Virus record (IMG/VR): IMGVR_UViG_3300037070_006048
Location: 1-30,369 of that record
Length of the DNA: 30,369 bases
Source: a virus
Direction: 5' to 3' (one strand)
Positions 14,434 through 22,260 of the stretch are shown here, in pieces. The position numbers were made by a program, and so were the translations under genes. The first letter of the stretch is position 1; each line of letters begins with the position of its first letter. Below the pieces are notes generated by a model, which saw only the letters and a list, made by a program, of their open reading frames with translations, made no database searches and was not told the origin of the DNA.

Positions 14434-16670
14434 TAGCCGCCCCCTGTGCTCGGGCCTTTGGTCGTCGGGAGCGCCTTTTGCGGTTCGATCGCCGAGGTCG
14501 CCAGGGTCCGGCCGATTTCCGGGTTGTCCCGGTATTGCTGGATCTGTTTTTGGAAGAATTGCAGCCGTTGTTGCAAGATCTCGACCGTGTCGGGGTTATC
14601 GGCCAGGCGTTTCGCCATCCTTGGGTTTTTCGACTGGAACGTCGCGTTCGTCAGCACGTCGGCCCGGAGCTGGTGGTTGCCGTGCATTGGCGGCGGGACT
14701 TCCAGGCCGTTAAAGGCGCTATTGATCGCCCCGAGCTCGTCTTTCATCTCTTGCTGCGTGGCTTCCTGCTGTGGTCGGCTGATCCGATCGACCAGGCTCG
14801 GGTCGAGCATCTCGAGGCCAACGTCCGCGACCTGGCTCATGTCGTATTTGCCGGTCTGATCGAGCTGGAGGAGCTGCTGGACAAGCGGGATCATTTTGGC
14901 CGCGTATTCCTCGCCCAGGTTGCGCGGATCGTAGAGTGCCCGGATCTCGTGCTGCGCCTGGATCGCGCGGGCGTCCAGGTGAAACGGCCGGCGGAGTGGT
15001 CCGACCACGGCCTGGACTTTGGCGTCCGCCTCGAACTGTTGCATCAGCATGAAAGTATGTTCCAAGACCTGGGTGTATTCGGCCAGGATATCGAAGGTCA
15101 TTTCCTGGCGGTAAGCGGCCTTGAGCTCGGGATCGATGTTGACCCCAAAGAGCGGGAGAAACTCCTCCGCCCGCAGTTCCACCCGGTTCTCGATCTCGAT
15201 CGAGCGCACGCTCGGCGGGGGCAAATTCATAAACTGGTAATCGGTCGCGCGATCGACCCCGAGGACGGCTCGCGGGAGCGGGTAGCCGCCCAGGGTGTCC
15301 ATTCGGTTCTTGGGCACGATCAGGGGCGGGCCGAGCTCGAGCGCGGTTAGATCGGTCCGGCCGTCGCATTGCGTCTTGATCTCTTTCTCCCAGGTGTAGA
15401 GCTTTTCCGGGATCCCTTCGCTCGAGAAGATCGGGCCGTCTGTGTGCTCAATCCGGTGCACCACGTAGGGGTAACGGCCGTGATCGTAGTCCAGTTTCTC
15501 GTGCGTGGCGTAAAACGGGTTTTTGCCCTTGTCCCCGATCGCGAGCGGGTTGAACACCGTCTCGTAAATGCACGTCGAACCCTGCTCGCTCGTCCGATAG
15601 CGGGTGTGATAGAGCTCGTACATCTCCTTGAAGGTGCCGTCCCATTGCGGTTGGTAGTGGCCGGTCCGGCTGCTCGCCCCGTCCTGATAATAGTTGCGCT
15701 CGCCCATTGTCCGGCCGGTCCAGGTCGCGTTCGCCGTCTCGCCCTTGTGTTTGAGGAGCTCGGCCACGAAGTCCTCGCGGTAATCGCGCAAGCGGATCCG
15801 GCTGATGAGATCCTCGCGCGTCACCCATTCGCGATCGGCGATGTAAGGCGCGGCCTGGAGATCGCGCGTCTCGAGAGGGAAAAGCACGTCCACCCCGAGC
15901 CGTTTCGCGGTCCACCGCGGTTGTGATTTGTAGGTGTAACGAACCGGGACCTGGGCTGTGCCCATGACCTGGAGATCGTCCAGGACCCGGGCCGCTGTCC
16001 GCCTCGTCAGCACGTCGGAGATCTGCATCAGGAGCTCGATATAATTCTCCTCGTAGGCCGGATCCCGGAGCGTCTCCATGATCCGCACCATGTTGTTAGG
16101 CTTGCCCGTCTTGGACTGGATAAACATGTCGATCAACGGGAGCGTGAGCTCGTGCTCGTCGATCCGCTCCTCCTGAGCCCACTCGACCGCCATCAGGCAC
16201 GCCCCGTAGGCGTACCGCCAGTTGAGGCACAAGGGGATCTCGCGCCGGACGTTTTCCGCCATTTTGGTCCCTACCATCCACTTGAGGAACATCGTTGCCT
16301 GGCTCGTCTCGCGGGTGCCGATCGCGGGCCGGAACGCTTCGCATTGGATCTTGGCGTTGTAGCTAATGATCTTGCCAACCATGACGTGGCGGCGGACGTG
16401 TTTCTCGGCCAGGCGGATCCGGGTGTCGGAAGATCCTTCCCAGGGAAAGGGTTCGTCTGGATCGTCGGCGTAAGCGTGCTTGAGGCCGTCGTCGCTTTGC
16501 CCGTCCCATCTGGCGTGCCAATAGCCGTAGCAGTTATCCCAACGATCATAGACTCCGTTCAAGTCAGTCAGGGATTTGTTAATGGCCGCGCTGAGAGCCT
16601 TGATTTTCGGCTTCTCGCTGGCCAGTTCGATGAGATCTTCTTCGCGTTCGCGTTCGGTTAATTCGATCAT
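14430..16670 (-). CDS. Portal protein
   Basis: A 746-residue protein, close to the length of P22-type portals. The N-terminal region has WDNCYGYWHARWDGQSDD and DEPFPWEGSSDTRIRLAEKH, the 'PFP..SD.R.PLA......' pattern typical of podoviral portals, followed by helical stem-type segments. The C-terminal part is Gln-rich and helical (EILQQRLQFFQKQIQQYRDN), as in the barrel or crown of large portals. It forms the dodecameric ring at the capsid vertex through which TerL pumps DNA. It overlaps the genes on both sides by 4 bases, and the order TerL, small zinc proteins, portal, scaffold, capsid supports the call. Confidence 0.85.
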   Translation of the reverse strand: MIELTEREREEDLIELASEKPKIKALSAAINKSLTDLNGVYDRWDNCYGYWHARWDGQSDDGLKHAYADDPDEPFPWEGSSDTRIRLAEKHVRRHVMVGKIISYNAKIQCEAFRPAIGTRETSQATMFLKWMVGTKMAENVRREIPLCLNWRYAYGACLMAVEWAQEERIDEHELTLPLIDMFIQSKTGKPNNMVRIMETLRDPAYEENYIELLMQISDVLTRRTAARVLDDLQVMGTAQVPVRYTYKSQPRWTAKRLGVDVLFPLETRDLQAAPYIADREWVTREDLISRIRLRDYREDFVAELLKHKGETANATWTGRTMGERNYYQDGASSRTGHYQPQWDGTFKEMYELYHTRYRTSEQGSTCIYETVFNPLAIGDKGKNPFYATHEKLDYDHGRYPYVVHRIEHTDGPIFSSEGIPEKLYTWEKEIKTQCDGRTDLTALELGPPLIVPKNRMDTLGGYPLPRAVLGVDRATDYQFMNLPPPSVRSIEIENRVELRAEEFLPLFGVNIDPELKAAYRQEMTFDILAEYTQVLEHTFMLMQQFEADAKVQAVVGPLRRPFHLDARAIQAQHEIRALYDPRNLGEEYAAKMIPLVQQLLQLDQTGKYDMSQVADVGLEMLDPSLVDRISRPQQEATQQEMKDELGAINSAFNGLEVPPPMHGNHQLRADVLTNATFQSKNPRMAKRLADNPDTVEILQQRLQFFQKQIQQYRDNPEIGRTLATSAIEPQKALPTTKGPSTGGGY

Positions 16671-17143
16671 GGCGTGGGCTGTTGTTGTGGCGGCGCCGGG
16701 TCGAGGCCGATTTTGTGGAAAACTCTTGCTGCGTAAGTCGTAAATTGGAGAGGGATAGCGGGCGGGAGCGGGGCGCGGCGAACGAATTTCAGGCGATCCT
16801 GATGCACGCTACGCACTAGACCATTCTTAAATCGAACGTCAAAGATTCCCCTCCCGGTGACCCTAAGCGGAGCCCCATAGCGGTTACACCTTGGACAGGC
16901 CAATCGGCAAAGCTGGACCTCGAGCTGGCAGGCGTGGCAGGTCGCGCGTTTGTCGTGCGCCGTTTCCGAGAGGAGCTTGACCTGGCCGAGCATGAAGCAG
17001 TTAGGACAGACCAGGCGGTCCTGTTGCAGTTCGCGGCCGCAATCCATACAACTCCACCAGCTTCCCCAGGGCCGGATGATCTCACCCTCGCCGATCCCGC
17101 GCGCGACGTGCTTAACAATGTCATGCGGTTTCCAGGCTCTCAT
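16667..17143 (-). CDS. Double zinc-ribbon protein
   Basis: A 158-residue protein with four CxxC pairs: CMDCGRELQQDRLVCPNC (32-49) and CHACQLEVQLCRLACPRC (69-86). These make two zinc ribbons in tandem, followed by a basic region (FDVRFKNGLVRSVHQDRLKF) and a Pro/Gln-rich tail. Zinc ribbons of this kind bind nucleic acid or protein partners. It overlaps the portal start by 4 bases and lies downstream of an uncharacterised helical protein, so it may act in packaging or head assembly or be a passenger. No family name is recognised. Confidence 0.75.
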   Translation of the reverse strand: MRAWKPHDIVKHVARGIGEGEIIRPWGSWWSCMDCGRELQQDRLVCPNCFMLGQVKLLSETAHDKRATCHACQLEVQLCRLACPRCNRYGAPLRVTGRGIFDVRFKNGLVRSVHQDRLKFVRRAPLPPAIPLQFTTYAARVFHKIGLDPAPPQQQPTP

Positions 17144-17148
17144 AGGAC

Positions 17149-17793
17149 CTAGTTGGCTAGTTTCAGCATTACATCGGCGACCTTGTCCAGGGTCCCGTCG
17201 GCCGAGAGGGCTTTAAGTTTTTCGCATAACCGAACAAACTCAGAAAGTCGCACCATCTCCTTCTCGTAATCGTGACCCAGGAAGAACTCTCGCAACTCAG
17301 TCAGAGCTTTGATTGACAGGGTTTTTTCGGCCTCCATCGTCATGCGCCAGGAGCGCAAGTTTTTGACGGCTTTAGGGAGCTCGTCCGTGAAATTCATCAC
17401 GTCCTCCCGGAAGTTATCCGTCGCTTCTTCCAGGATCCGCCTGGCGAGCTTTACCTCCTGGGCGTACTCGACGATATCGGTGTCCATAAGTGCTTTTTTC
17501 TTTCTAACTATCAGGTCCGCGACCGGCGCAACTAGCTCCGCCTCGAGTTTTTTCCAATTCTCCTCGCGATAGGGAATGTTTTGTATTTCTCCGCCTCTTG
17601 GCATATCAAACCTCGGCCGCTCTCTCGGCGGGTGGTAAATCTCGCTGCTCCTCGAAAGTAACTTTGCTGCTTCCCGGTTGATTGGTTTCCAGGCGATCGT
17701 CCCGCCCGCGACCAGCTCCCGGCTCGGCCGGACCAGTCGCCTCGGCGGTGGTGGGAGCGGCACGATGTGATCGGGTCGCAACACTGGATTCAT
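17149..17793 (-). CDS. Hypothetical protein with helical C-terminal half
   Basis: A 214-residue protein from ATG 17793. Residues 1-63 are Pro/Arg-rich (HIVPLPPPPRRLVRPSRELV); residues 70-214 are strongly helical with alternating charge (WKKLEAELVAPVADLIVRKK; ARRILEEATDNFREDVMNFT; LSEFVRLCEKLKALSADG). The frame keeps the GC-rich third positions usual here, which favours the long form. A second start at ATG 17604 (MPRGGEIQ) also has GAGG 6 bases upstream, so a 151-residue form is possible. It sits between zinc-finger genes in the TerL-portal interval. No function is recognised. Confidence 0.6.
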   Translation of the reverse strand: MNPVLRPDHIVPLPPPPRRLVRPSRELVAGGTIAWKPINREAAKLLSRSSEIYHPPRERPRFDMPRGGEIQNIPYREENWKKLEAELVAPVADLIVRKKKALMDTDIVEYAQEVKLARRILEEATDNFREDVMNFTDELPKAVKNLRSWRMTMEAEKTLSIKALTELREFFLGHDYEKEMVRLSEFVRLCEKLKALSADGTLDKVADVMLKLAN

Positions 17794-17800
17794 GGCTCAT
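17606..17800 (-). CDS. Alternative overlapping small ORF, 64 residues
   Basis: This frame overlaps the first 63 codons of the gene at 17149-17793. ATG at 17800 has an almost ideal ribosome site (AAGGAG with 5 bases spacing), and its TGA ends one base before the internal ATG at 17604. That would allow a two-gene reading: a 64-residue protein (MSHESSVATRSHRAAP onward, disordered, Ala/Glu/Arg-rich) coupled to a 151-residue protein. Its third codon positions are less GC-rich than those of the competing frame, which argues against it. Confidence 0.3.
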   Translation of the reverse strand: MSHESSVATRSHRAAPTTAEATGPAEPGAGRGRDDRLETNQPGSSKVTFEEQRDLPPAERAAEV

Positions 17801-18420
17801 TTCTTCTCCTTGGCTTGGGCGGCGAAATAGTGACGGCACCTGCTCTGCGCCCACTTAACAAAATCCTCTGCTGTATCCAATGGAGCACCCCAAACTTTGT
17901 AGTTGGCGTCCCTTATGTTGCACAACTCTGCCTCCGCCGTGGCGAGTCGGGCGCGAAGGTCGGATCTCTCCTGTTCACCGAAATAATTCTGGACTGCACA
18001 GAGTTTCTTGTATCGCTCCAACTCAGCCTCCGCTGTGGCGAGTTGGGTGGAAATGCAATAAGCACAGCCATCTTCCGTCGTATCGTGTCCGCAATCAGAA
18101 CAAATTCTGTCGATGGCTACTAATCCCTTGCGGCGCTTGTAGTCCTCCAACTCTGCCTGCACTAGCGCGAGGGCGGCTTCGTGATTGGCACGGGAGATGT
18201 AACTTGTGTCCACGCTGGCGCTCGGTTGCTGGCGCTGCGCGCTTAGTTCGCGTCGATTCCATGCAACGATAGCTGATTCTTGTCCGAGTGAGTTGTTATT
18301 GTAGGAACCACATTTTGCACAGCCGACTCTCCAATGATCTTTGTGCGTTTCTGCCAGCTCAGGATCTGGATTGCCACAGAATGGGCAGGGTAAAAGTTTA
18401 GGCGTGTCGCTCATGCTCAT
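17797..18420 (-). CDS. Lar-like zinc-finger protein with coiled-coil repeats
   Basis: A 207-residue protein. LLPCPFCGNPDPEL (9-22) with CAKCGS and a following IVAWNRR (51-57) is the pattern of the Lar/restriction-alleviation-type zinc finger (CPFCG ... C..C ... AIAAWNRR). A second cysteine cluster, CSDCGHDTTEDGCAYC, lies at about 108-123. Between and after them are three related heptad segments: ALVQAELEDYKRR, LATAEAELERYKKL and LATAEAELCNIRD, encoded by near-identical DNA. Lar proteins relieve or modulate type I restriction; whether this one does is inferred from the finger only. ATG at 18420 overlaps the upstream TGA (ATGA). Its GC content is lower than its neighbours', suggesting a separate origin. 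Confidence 0.65.
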   Translation of the reverse strand: MSMSDTPKLLPCPFCGNPDPELAETHKDHWRVGCAKCGSYNNNSLGQESAIVAWNRRELSAQRQQPSASVDTSYISRANHEAALALVQAELEDYKRRKGLVAIDRICSDCGHDTTEDGCAYCISTQLATAEAELERYKKLCAVQNYFGEQERSDLRARLATAEAELCNIRDANYKVWGAPLDTAEDFVKWAQSRCRHYFAAQAKEKK

Positions 18421-18614
18421 TTCGGTGCGACTAATCCCAGGGATTGCTTGACGGCGGGCCAGTCGTATTTCTTGCGACCGTGCTCGCTGAATTTTCTCGG
18501 CTTGATCTCGCCTTCCCGGATCAGTCGGTTGACCTCGTTCTTGCCGACACCCAGGGCGGTTAGGGCGTCGATCAGTTCGCTCCGGTTGAGAAATCTCGTT
18601 AGTCTCTTACTCAC
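18417..18614 (-). CDS. Small helix-turn-helix protein, excisionase/MerR-like
   Basis: A 65-residue protein. RSELIDALTALGVGKNEVNR followed by LIREGEIKPRKFSEHGRKKY and DWPAVKQSLGL reads as a winged helix-turn-helix of the excisionase/HTH_17 type, in which a recognition helix is followed by a 'G.I.P.......YD...V...' wing. It probably binds DNA as a regulator or architectural protein. The start is GTG at 18614, overlapping the stop of the upstream zinc protein by 8 bases. No Shine-Dalgarno is visible. Confidence 0.65.
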   Translation of the reverse strand: MSKRLTRFLNRSELIDALTALGVGKNEVNRLIREGEIKPRKFSEHGRKKYDWPAVKQSLGLVAPK

Positions 18615-18801
18615 GTTGCGGGTGGATTTTGGTTTTGATGGCCGACCATCGTTTGCGGATGCTATCGGCGGTCTTTTCCAGGGGCTCGACGTAGAGGGCC
18701 GTAGGGCAAATTAACACCGGCTCACCCTGGAGATAGTTCGCCCTGGCGTGCATCTCTTTTGGCATACCGCAGCGGGCACAAGTGTCATTTTCGATTTCCA
18801 T
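18607..18801 (-). CDS. Small zinc-finger-like protein
   Basis: A 64-residue protein starting MEIENDTCARCGMPKEMHAR, with CARC and a later Cys (LICPTAL) plus His that could bind one metal ion. The C-terminal half is a basic helix (EKTADSIRKRWSAIKTKIHP). It starts 3 bases after the TerL stop and overlaps the next gene. GGAGG lies 13 bases before the ATG, a little far. No function recognised. Confidence 0.65.
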   Translation of the reverse strand: MEIENDTCARCGMPKEMHARANYLQGEPVLICPTALYVEPLEKTADSIRKRWSAIKTKIHPQRE

Positions 18802-18804
18802 TTT

Positions 18805-20874
18805 TTAGTAGTGGCCTCCGCCTTTCCAGACCATTTGCATTTCGTCGACGTAATCGAGCTCGCAGAGCACGGCGTAACGGAGGCAATCGACCGGATCCTT
18901 GCACGCCCCATGCGTCCCGTCCCGGCCGGTCCATTCCTTGAGCGCAAAGCGCAAATTCGGGCAGGTGTCCGCGATGAACAGTCGGGGCTCGTTTAGACGT
19001 TGCAGTCTCGGGGAAAACTCTCCCTGGTCGACTTCGTCGTCGTAGGCCAGGAGGGTGTTGATCTTTTCGATCGAGCCGTCGCTCCGGCTCGTGATGTTTT
19101 GCTCGCTCGGGGCCGCCCGGAAGATCAGGCCGACTTTTTCGCACTCGATAATGTTGGTGGTCGGCGCTTCCTTGGCCAGGGTCGGCGAGGAGGCATAGCG
19201 CGAATCCATCCAACGCTCATAGATCCGCTCCCCGGCTTCTTTTTCTTCGTCCTGGACGGCCAGGCCCGGCCGGGCGGGCAACGCGCGACGGCGGCCGAAC
19301 AGGCCCCGGCGGACCGGCATACGGCGCGGCTCGCCCTCCGGTTTCGCGATGTAGAATCCCTCGCGACCCTCGAGCCGGAAAATTTCGTCCCGGTAACGGT
19401 CCAGACCGAATCCAAAGGGAGCTTGCGCGGGCCCAGGACTGCCGTCAAAGGCCACGCGGCCGCCAATCGTGCCCCGGGTGCCTCCGGCGGTCGCCCAGGG
19501 ACCAGGATCGCCGATCCCTTGCACGTACGCGCTCGGCTGGTTGTGTCCCGTCGAGGGCCATTCCCGATAAACGAACCAACGGCCGGCCGGATCGATCAAA
19601 ATCCAAAGCATGAACCAGTTTCGACCTGGGCAAGGGTCCACGATCAGGTAACGGGTCCCATGCGCCGGGATCCGCTCGAGAGTAACCTCGTGCCAGGACG
19701 TGTTGAAGGTCGGAAATTGCTGCAAACGTGCCCGGGAGAGGATCCCGTAGACGCGCGAGAGAATTTTCGACCTGGTCGCGTTCCGCCAGAGCTTGTAAAA
19801 GCGTTCGGCCCCGAAAATTGATCGTTTCCCGGCCTCGGCCGTGCTCGGGTTCCAGGAAAATCCGTAGTAGGGGTTGTCGGTGATGTGAAAATAGACGATC
19901 AGCGCCCGCTGATTGCCGTCCGAGCCTGGTCCGGCGAGCTTGACCCTGGGGACCTTCTCGAAACGGCCGCTCGGACGACCATCCGCCCCTTTGATCGGGA
20001 GCAATTCGGCATCCGACTCGAGCACGACCTTGCTGCCGTGGTCGTATTCGTCGACGATCGCGGTGTAATTCTGATCGATCGACGTGAAAGTGACGAGCAC
20101 GATCCCGCCCCGGTCGCCCATGCGGACCCGCAGCGTGCGCAGGAGCTCGGGATCCCGGAGCTCGTCGCACCAAAGCGCGTCGAGCTGGTCGCCCTCCATG
20201 TCGGCCGGGTTTTGTTTGTAATTTTTGAACCAGTTCTGGCTCTCGTTAGGCAATTTGAATTTGTTCCCGACGAAATTCGTCCCGTTCCAGTTGATCCGGG
20301 CCGAGATCCCCTCCTTGAGCTTCCCGGTCCCGGAGATCCGGGCGCGGATATCGGCGGGCATGTAGCGCCAAAGGATCGGCTGCTGGCGGGCGATCGATAC
20401 GTCCTCCGAATCGGCAAAGCACCAGGTCCGGCGTTCGGCGGCCGCCATCAGGATCCGCATGATCTTTTTTCCGGCGTACTCGCTTTTGCTCGAGCGGTTG
20501 CTCCCGGAGATCCAGATCTCGAGAGCTCCTAAGATCGTTAGGGGTCCGGCCCCGCTCTTTTTCCGGCGGGCCGCTTCGCGCAGGAAATCATCCGGGATCG
20601 TTCGGCAAAATTTCCGGTCCTGGAGGTTCCAATTTGGGTTGACCAGGACGACCTCGTTGCCATCGCAAAGGAGCTGGTCGATCACGTTCCAGATCGGCGA
20701 GTTGTAACCCCTGGTGAAGGGATCCCGCCGCTCGGCGTTCATAATTCGCGCCCGTTCCTGCTTCAAAAACAGGATATCCTGGCGGGCCTGGGCCTCGCCA
20801 AACTTAGCGACCCGAGCGTGGACAGACTCGAGCGAGGGCAAAGGTAGGAGCGGATGAGGTATGTCGAGATTCAT
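18805..20874 (-). CDS. terL: Terminase large subunit (TerL)
   Basis: A 689-residue DNA-packaging motor with both expected domains. The ATPase has a Walker A-like loop ISGSNRSSKSEY (123-133) and a Walker B with catalytic Glu in LDALWCDE (231-238), followed by the coupling-type motif VLVTFTS (259-265). The C-terminal nuclease domain begins with RYLIVDPCPGRNWF, where Asp413 is the expected metal ligand, and ends with DPVDCLRYAVL (Asp660/Asp663), the third acidic motif. It should cut concatemers and pump DNA through the portal. No small terminase is obvious; the upstream 160-aa zinc/wHTH-like protein or another DNA-binding protein could fill the role. ATG at 20874 overlaps the upstream TGA, with AAGGAG upstream. 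Confidence 0.9.
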   Translation of the reverse strand: MNLDIPHPLLPLPSLESVHARVAKFGEAQARQDILFLKQERARIMNAERRDPFTRGYNSPIWNVIDQLLCDGNEVVLVNPNWNLQDRKFCRTIPDDFLREAARRKKSGAGPLTILGALEIWISGSNRSSKSEYAGKKIMRILMAAAERRTWCFADSEDVSIARQQPILWRYMPADIRARISGTGKLKEGISARINWNGTNFVGNKFKLPNESQNWFKNYKQNPADMEGDQLDALWCDELRDPELLRTLRVRMGDRGGIVLVTFTSIDQNYTAIVDEYDHGSKVVLESDAELLPIKGADGRPSGRFEKVPRVKLAGPGSDGNQRALIVYFHITDNPYYGFSWNPSTAEAGKRSIFGAERFYKLWRNATRSKILSRVYGILSRARLQQFPTFNTSWHEVTLERIPAHGTRYLIVDPCPGRNWFMLWILIDPAGRWFVYREWPSTGHNQPSAYVQGIGDPGPWATAGGTRGTIGGRVAFDGSPGPAQAPFGFGLDRYRDEIFRLEGREGFYIAKPEGEPRRMPVRRGLFGRRRALPARPGLAVQDEEKEAGERIYERWMDSRYASSPTLAKEAPTTNIIECEKVGLIFRAAPSEQNITSRSDGSIEKINTLLAYDDEVDQGEFSPRLQRLNEPRLFIADTCPNLRFALKEWTGRDGTHGACKDPVDCLRYAVLCELDYVDEMQMVWKGGGHY

Positions 20875-21353
20875 AGCTCGAGCTCTCCTTGTTCCCCGCC
20901 GCCCAATTGTCGGCGGACCTGGTCCGCATAGTCACCGTGGAACTCGTAGCCGTGTGATGCCTCAAAGAACGAAATGTTAGGTTTCTCGAATCGCGTTACC
21001 TTGCCCCGTCGGGTAAAGACAAATTTTGGGATTTGGATCATGCCGAGAGCGAACAACAGGCCCCTGCGGGTGATTTTCCACCATCCCCGTTTTCGGATCG
21101 TCTCCGCCGTGATCCATTGCTCCGCTAACCCCCAATAGGCTAGTTTTTGTGAGTTCGTCCGTTGCGGGTAGCTCAGGCCCAGATCGTCGGTTCGCGACAG
21201 GCCGCCCGCCTCAAACAACCTTGCCAGGAAGGTCGCCAGTCCTTGATTAAAACCAAACTTGTACTCCACGAGCTTACTACCGCAGAGAGGGCAGATCCCG
21301 CTTTCGTCGTCGCCGCTATCTGCCGTTTGAATCATTTTTTTTAAAGGGTTCAC
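20871..21353 (-). CDS. Zinc-finger/winged-helix-like phage protein
   Basis: About 160 residues from GTG 21353, or 154 from ATG 21335. A CPLCG knuckle (21-25 of the long form) is followed by GLATFLARLFEAGG and NSQKLAYWGLAEQW, and then RGWWKITRRGLLFALG, a 'KL.YWGL......GWW.IT..G..F..G' pattern seen in uncharacterised phage proteins with a winged-helix-like fold, ending with IPKFVFTRRGKV. It overlaps the TerL start by ATGA. DNA binding, perhaps in packaging or early replication, is inferred. Neither start has a clear ribosome site; a run of eight A precedes the ATG. Confidence 0.65.
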   Translation of the reverse strand: MNPLKKMIQTADSGDDESGICPLCGSKLVEYKFGFNQGLATFLARLFEAGGLSRTDDLGLSYPQRTNSQKLAYWGLAEQWITAETIRKRGWWKITRRGLLFALGMIQIPKFVFTRRGKVTRFEKPNISFFEASHGYEFHGDYADQVRRQLGGGEQGELEL

Positions 21354-21405
21354 GGCGGCCGGGGATCGCCCGACCGCCGTCGGCGCTTTTGCGAGCGCAC
21401 AATTT

Positions 21406-21702
21406 TTAGATCTCCAGTCTCGCCTGTATGGTTAGGACATTGTTCCTGGCCTGTCGGAGCAAGTCACAAATTTCCTCGAGCGTGTTGCCGACTGCCGTGG
21501 CCGGGGATTCCCTTTTGTTCTCGGGCGACTCCGAGCGCGACGGCGTCGGCGGATGGCAAATCGCCTCCAAACGGCGCGAGAGATTCGCAATCTCCTCGAG
21601 AAGCGTCTGCGCGACCTCCTGGAGATCGCGCATGTGCATGGGGATTTCCGCCTCCCGCTCCGCAACGGCGGGTCCTATCCCTGTTATTCCTCCTTGATTC
21701 AT
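21406..21702 (-). CDS. Small coiled-coil protein
   Basis: A 98-residue protein with two helical segments, AEREAEIPMHMRDLQEVAQT/LLEEIANLSRRLEAI and LEEICDLLRQARNNVLTIQA, joined by a Ser/Pro-rich linker. It should form a helical hairpin or dimer. ATG at 21702 directly follows the TAA of the secreted-protein gene, with GGAAAGA upstream. No recognised function. A further 52-base gap before the next gene contains nothing clear. Confidence 0.6.
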   Translation of the reverse strand: MNQGGITGIGPAVAEREAEIPMHMRDLQEVAQTLLEEIANLSRRLEAICHPPTPSRSESPENKRESPATAVGNTLEEICDLLRQARNNVLTIQARLEI

Positions 21703-22260
21703 TTACTGATCTTTCCAGGCGGGCACCCACTTAAAGGGCGGGGCCAGTAGGCTACTCGACGGGATCGGCGAGGCGTTCGGACATGGAAACGTGGTCTGCG
21801 ATCGGTAATGCCAGATCCCCGCGCTCACGTCGTAGAAGATGGTCCCGCAGGTCCAGGGATCGGTCACAAAGACCGTTGTCACCTTGCCCGTAAAGGTATC
21901 GATCCCCTGGTAGGTGACGCCGTTCTCTGCTCCGAGGGTCCCCTGGCCCTTGTTCCCACCACCACCGCCGCCGCTTCCGCCACCACCGCCCGGCGTGCAC
22001 TCGCCGATCTTAGGCGTTGCTTGATTCGTTAGGTTCTTATGCAGGATGAGCGGTCCGTAGACTATCACCCCATCCGGCCCGGTCGATTTCAACTGGTCGT
22101 AGACCGTGCCGTTTGAGTAAGTGCCCGATGTGATCGTTTTGGATCCGTCGGCGTTGTTGGTGAAGGTGTGCCACGAAGTGACACCCAGGTTAGCGGCCCA
22201 GGAGGCGGCCGTTGTTATTGCGAGCAGCATGAGAGCTGCGATTGCTGTTTTTTTTATCAT
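21703..22260 (-). CDS. Secreted protein of unknown function, coupled to the helicase gene
   Basis: A 185-residue protein with a clear signal peptide, MIKKTAIAALMLLAITTAAS followed by WA-AN (cleavage about residue 22-23). The mature part has a short beta-type region (TSWHTFTNNADGSKTITSGT), a glycine-rich linker (about 91-102), and a second beta region with two Cys (DPWTCGTIFYDVSAG ... FPCPNA). GAGGAA precedes the ATG, which overlaps the DnaB stop as ATGA, so it is co-translated with replication genes. An exported early protein is unusual; superinfection exclusion or envelope modification is conceivable but purely inferred. Confidence 0.7.
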   Translation of the reverse strand: MIKKTAIAALMLLAITTAASWAANLGVTSWHTFTNNADGSKTITSGTYSNGTVYDQLKSTGPDGVIVYGPLILHKNLTNQATPKIGECTPGGGGGSGGGGGGNKGQGTLGAENGVTYQGIDTFTGKVTTVFVTDPWTCGTIFYDVSAGIWHYRSQTTFPCPNASPIPSSSLLAPPFKWVPAWKDQ

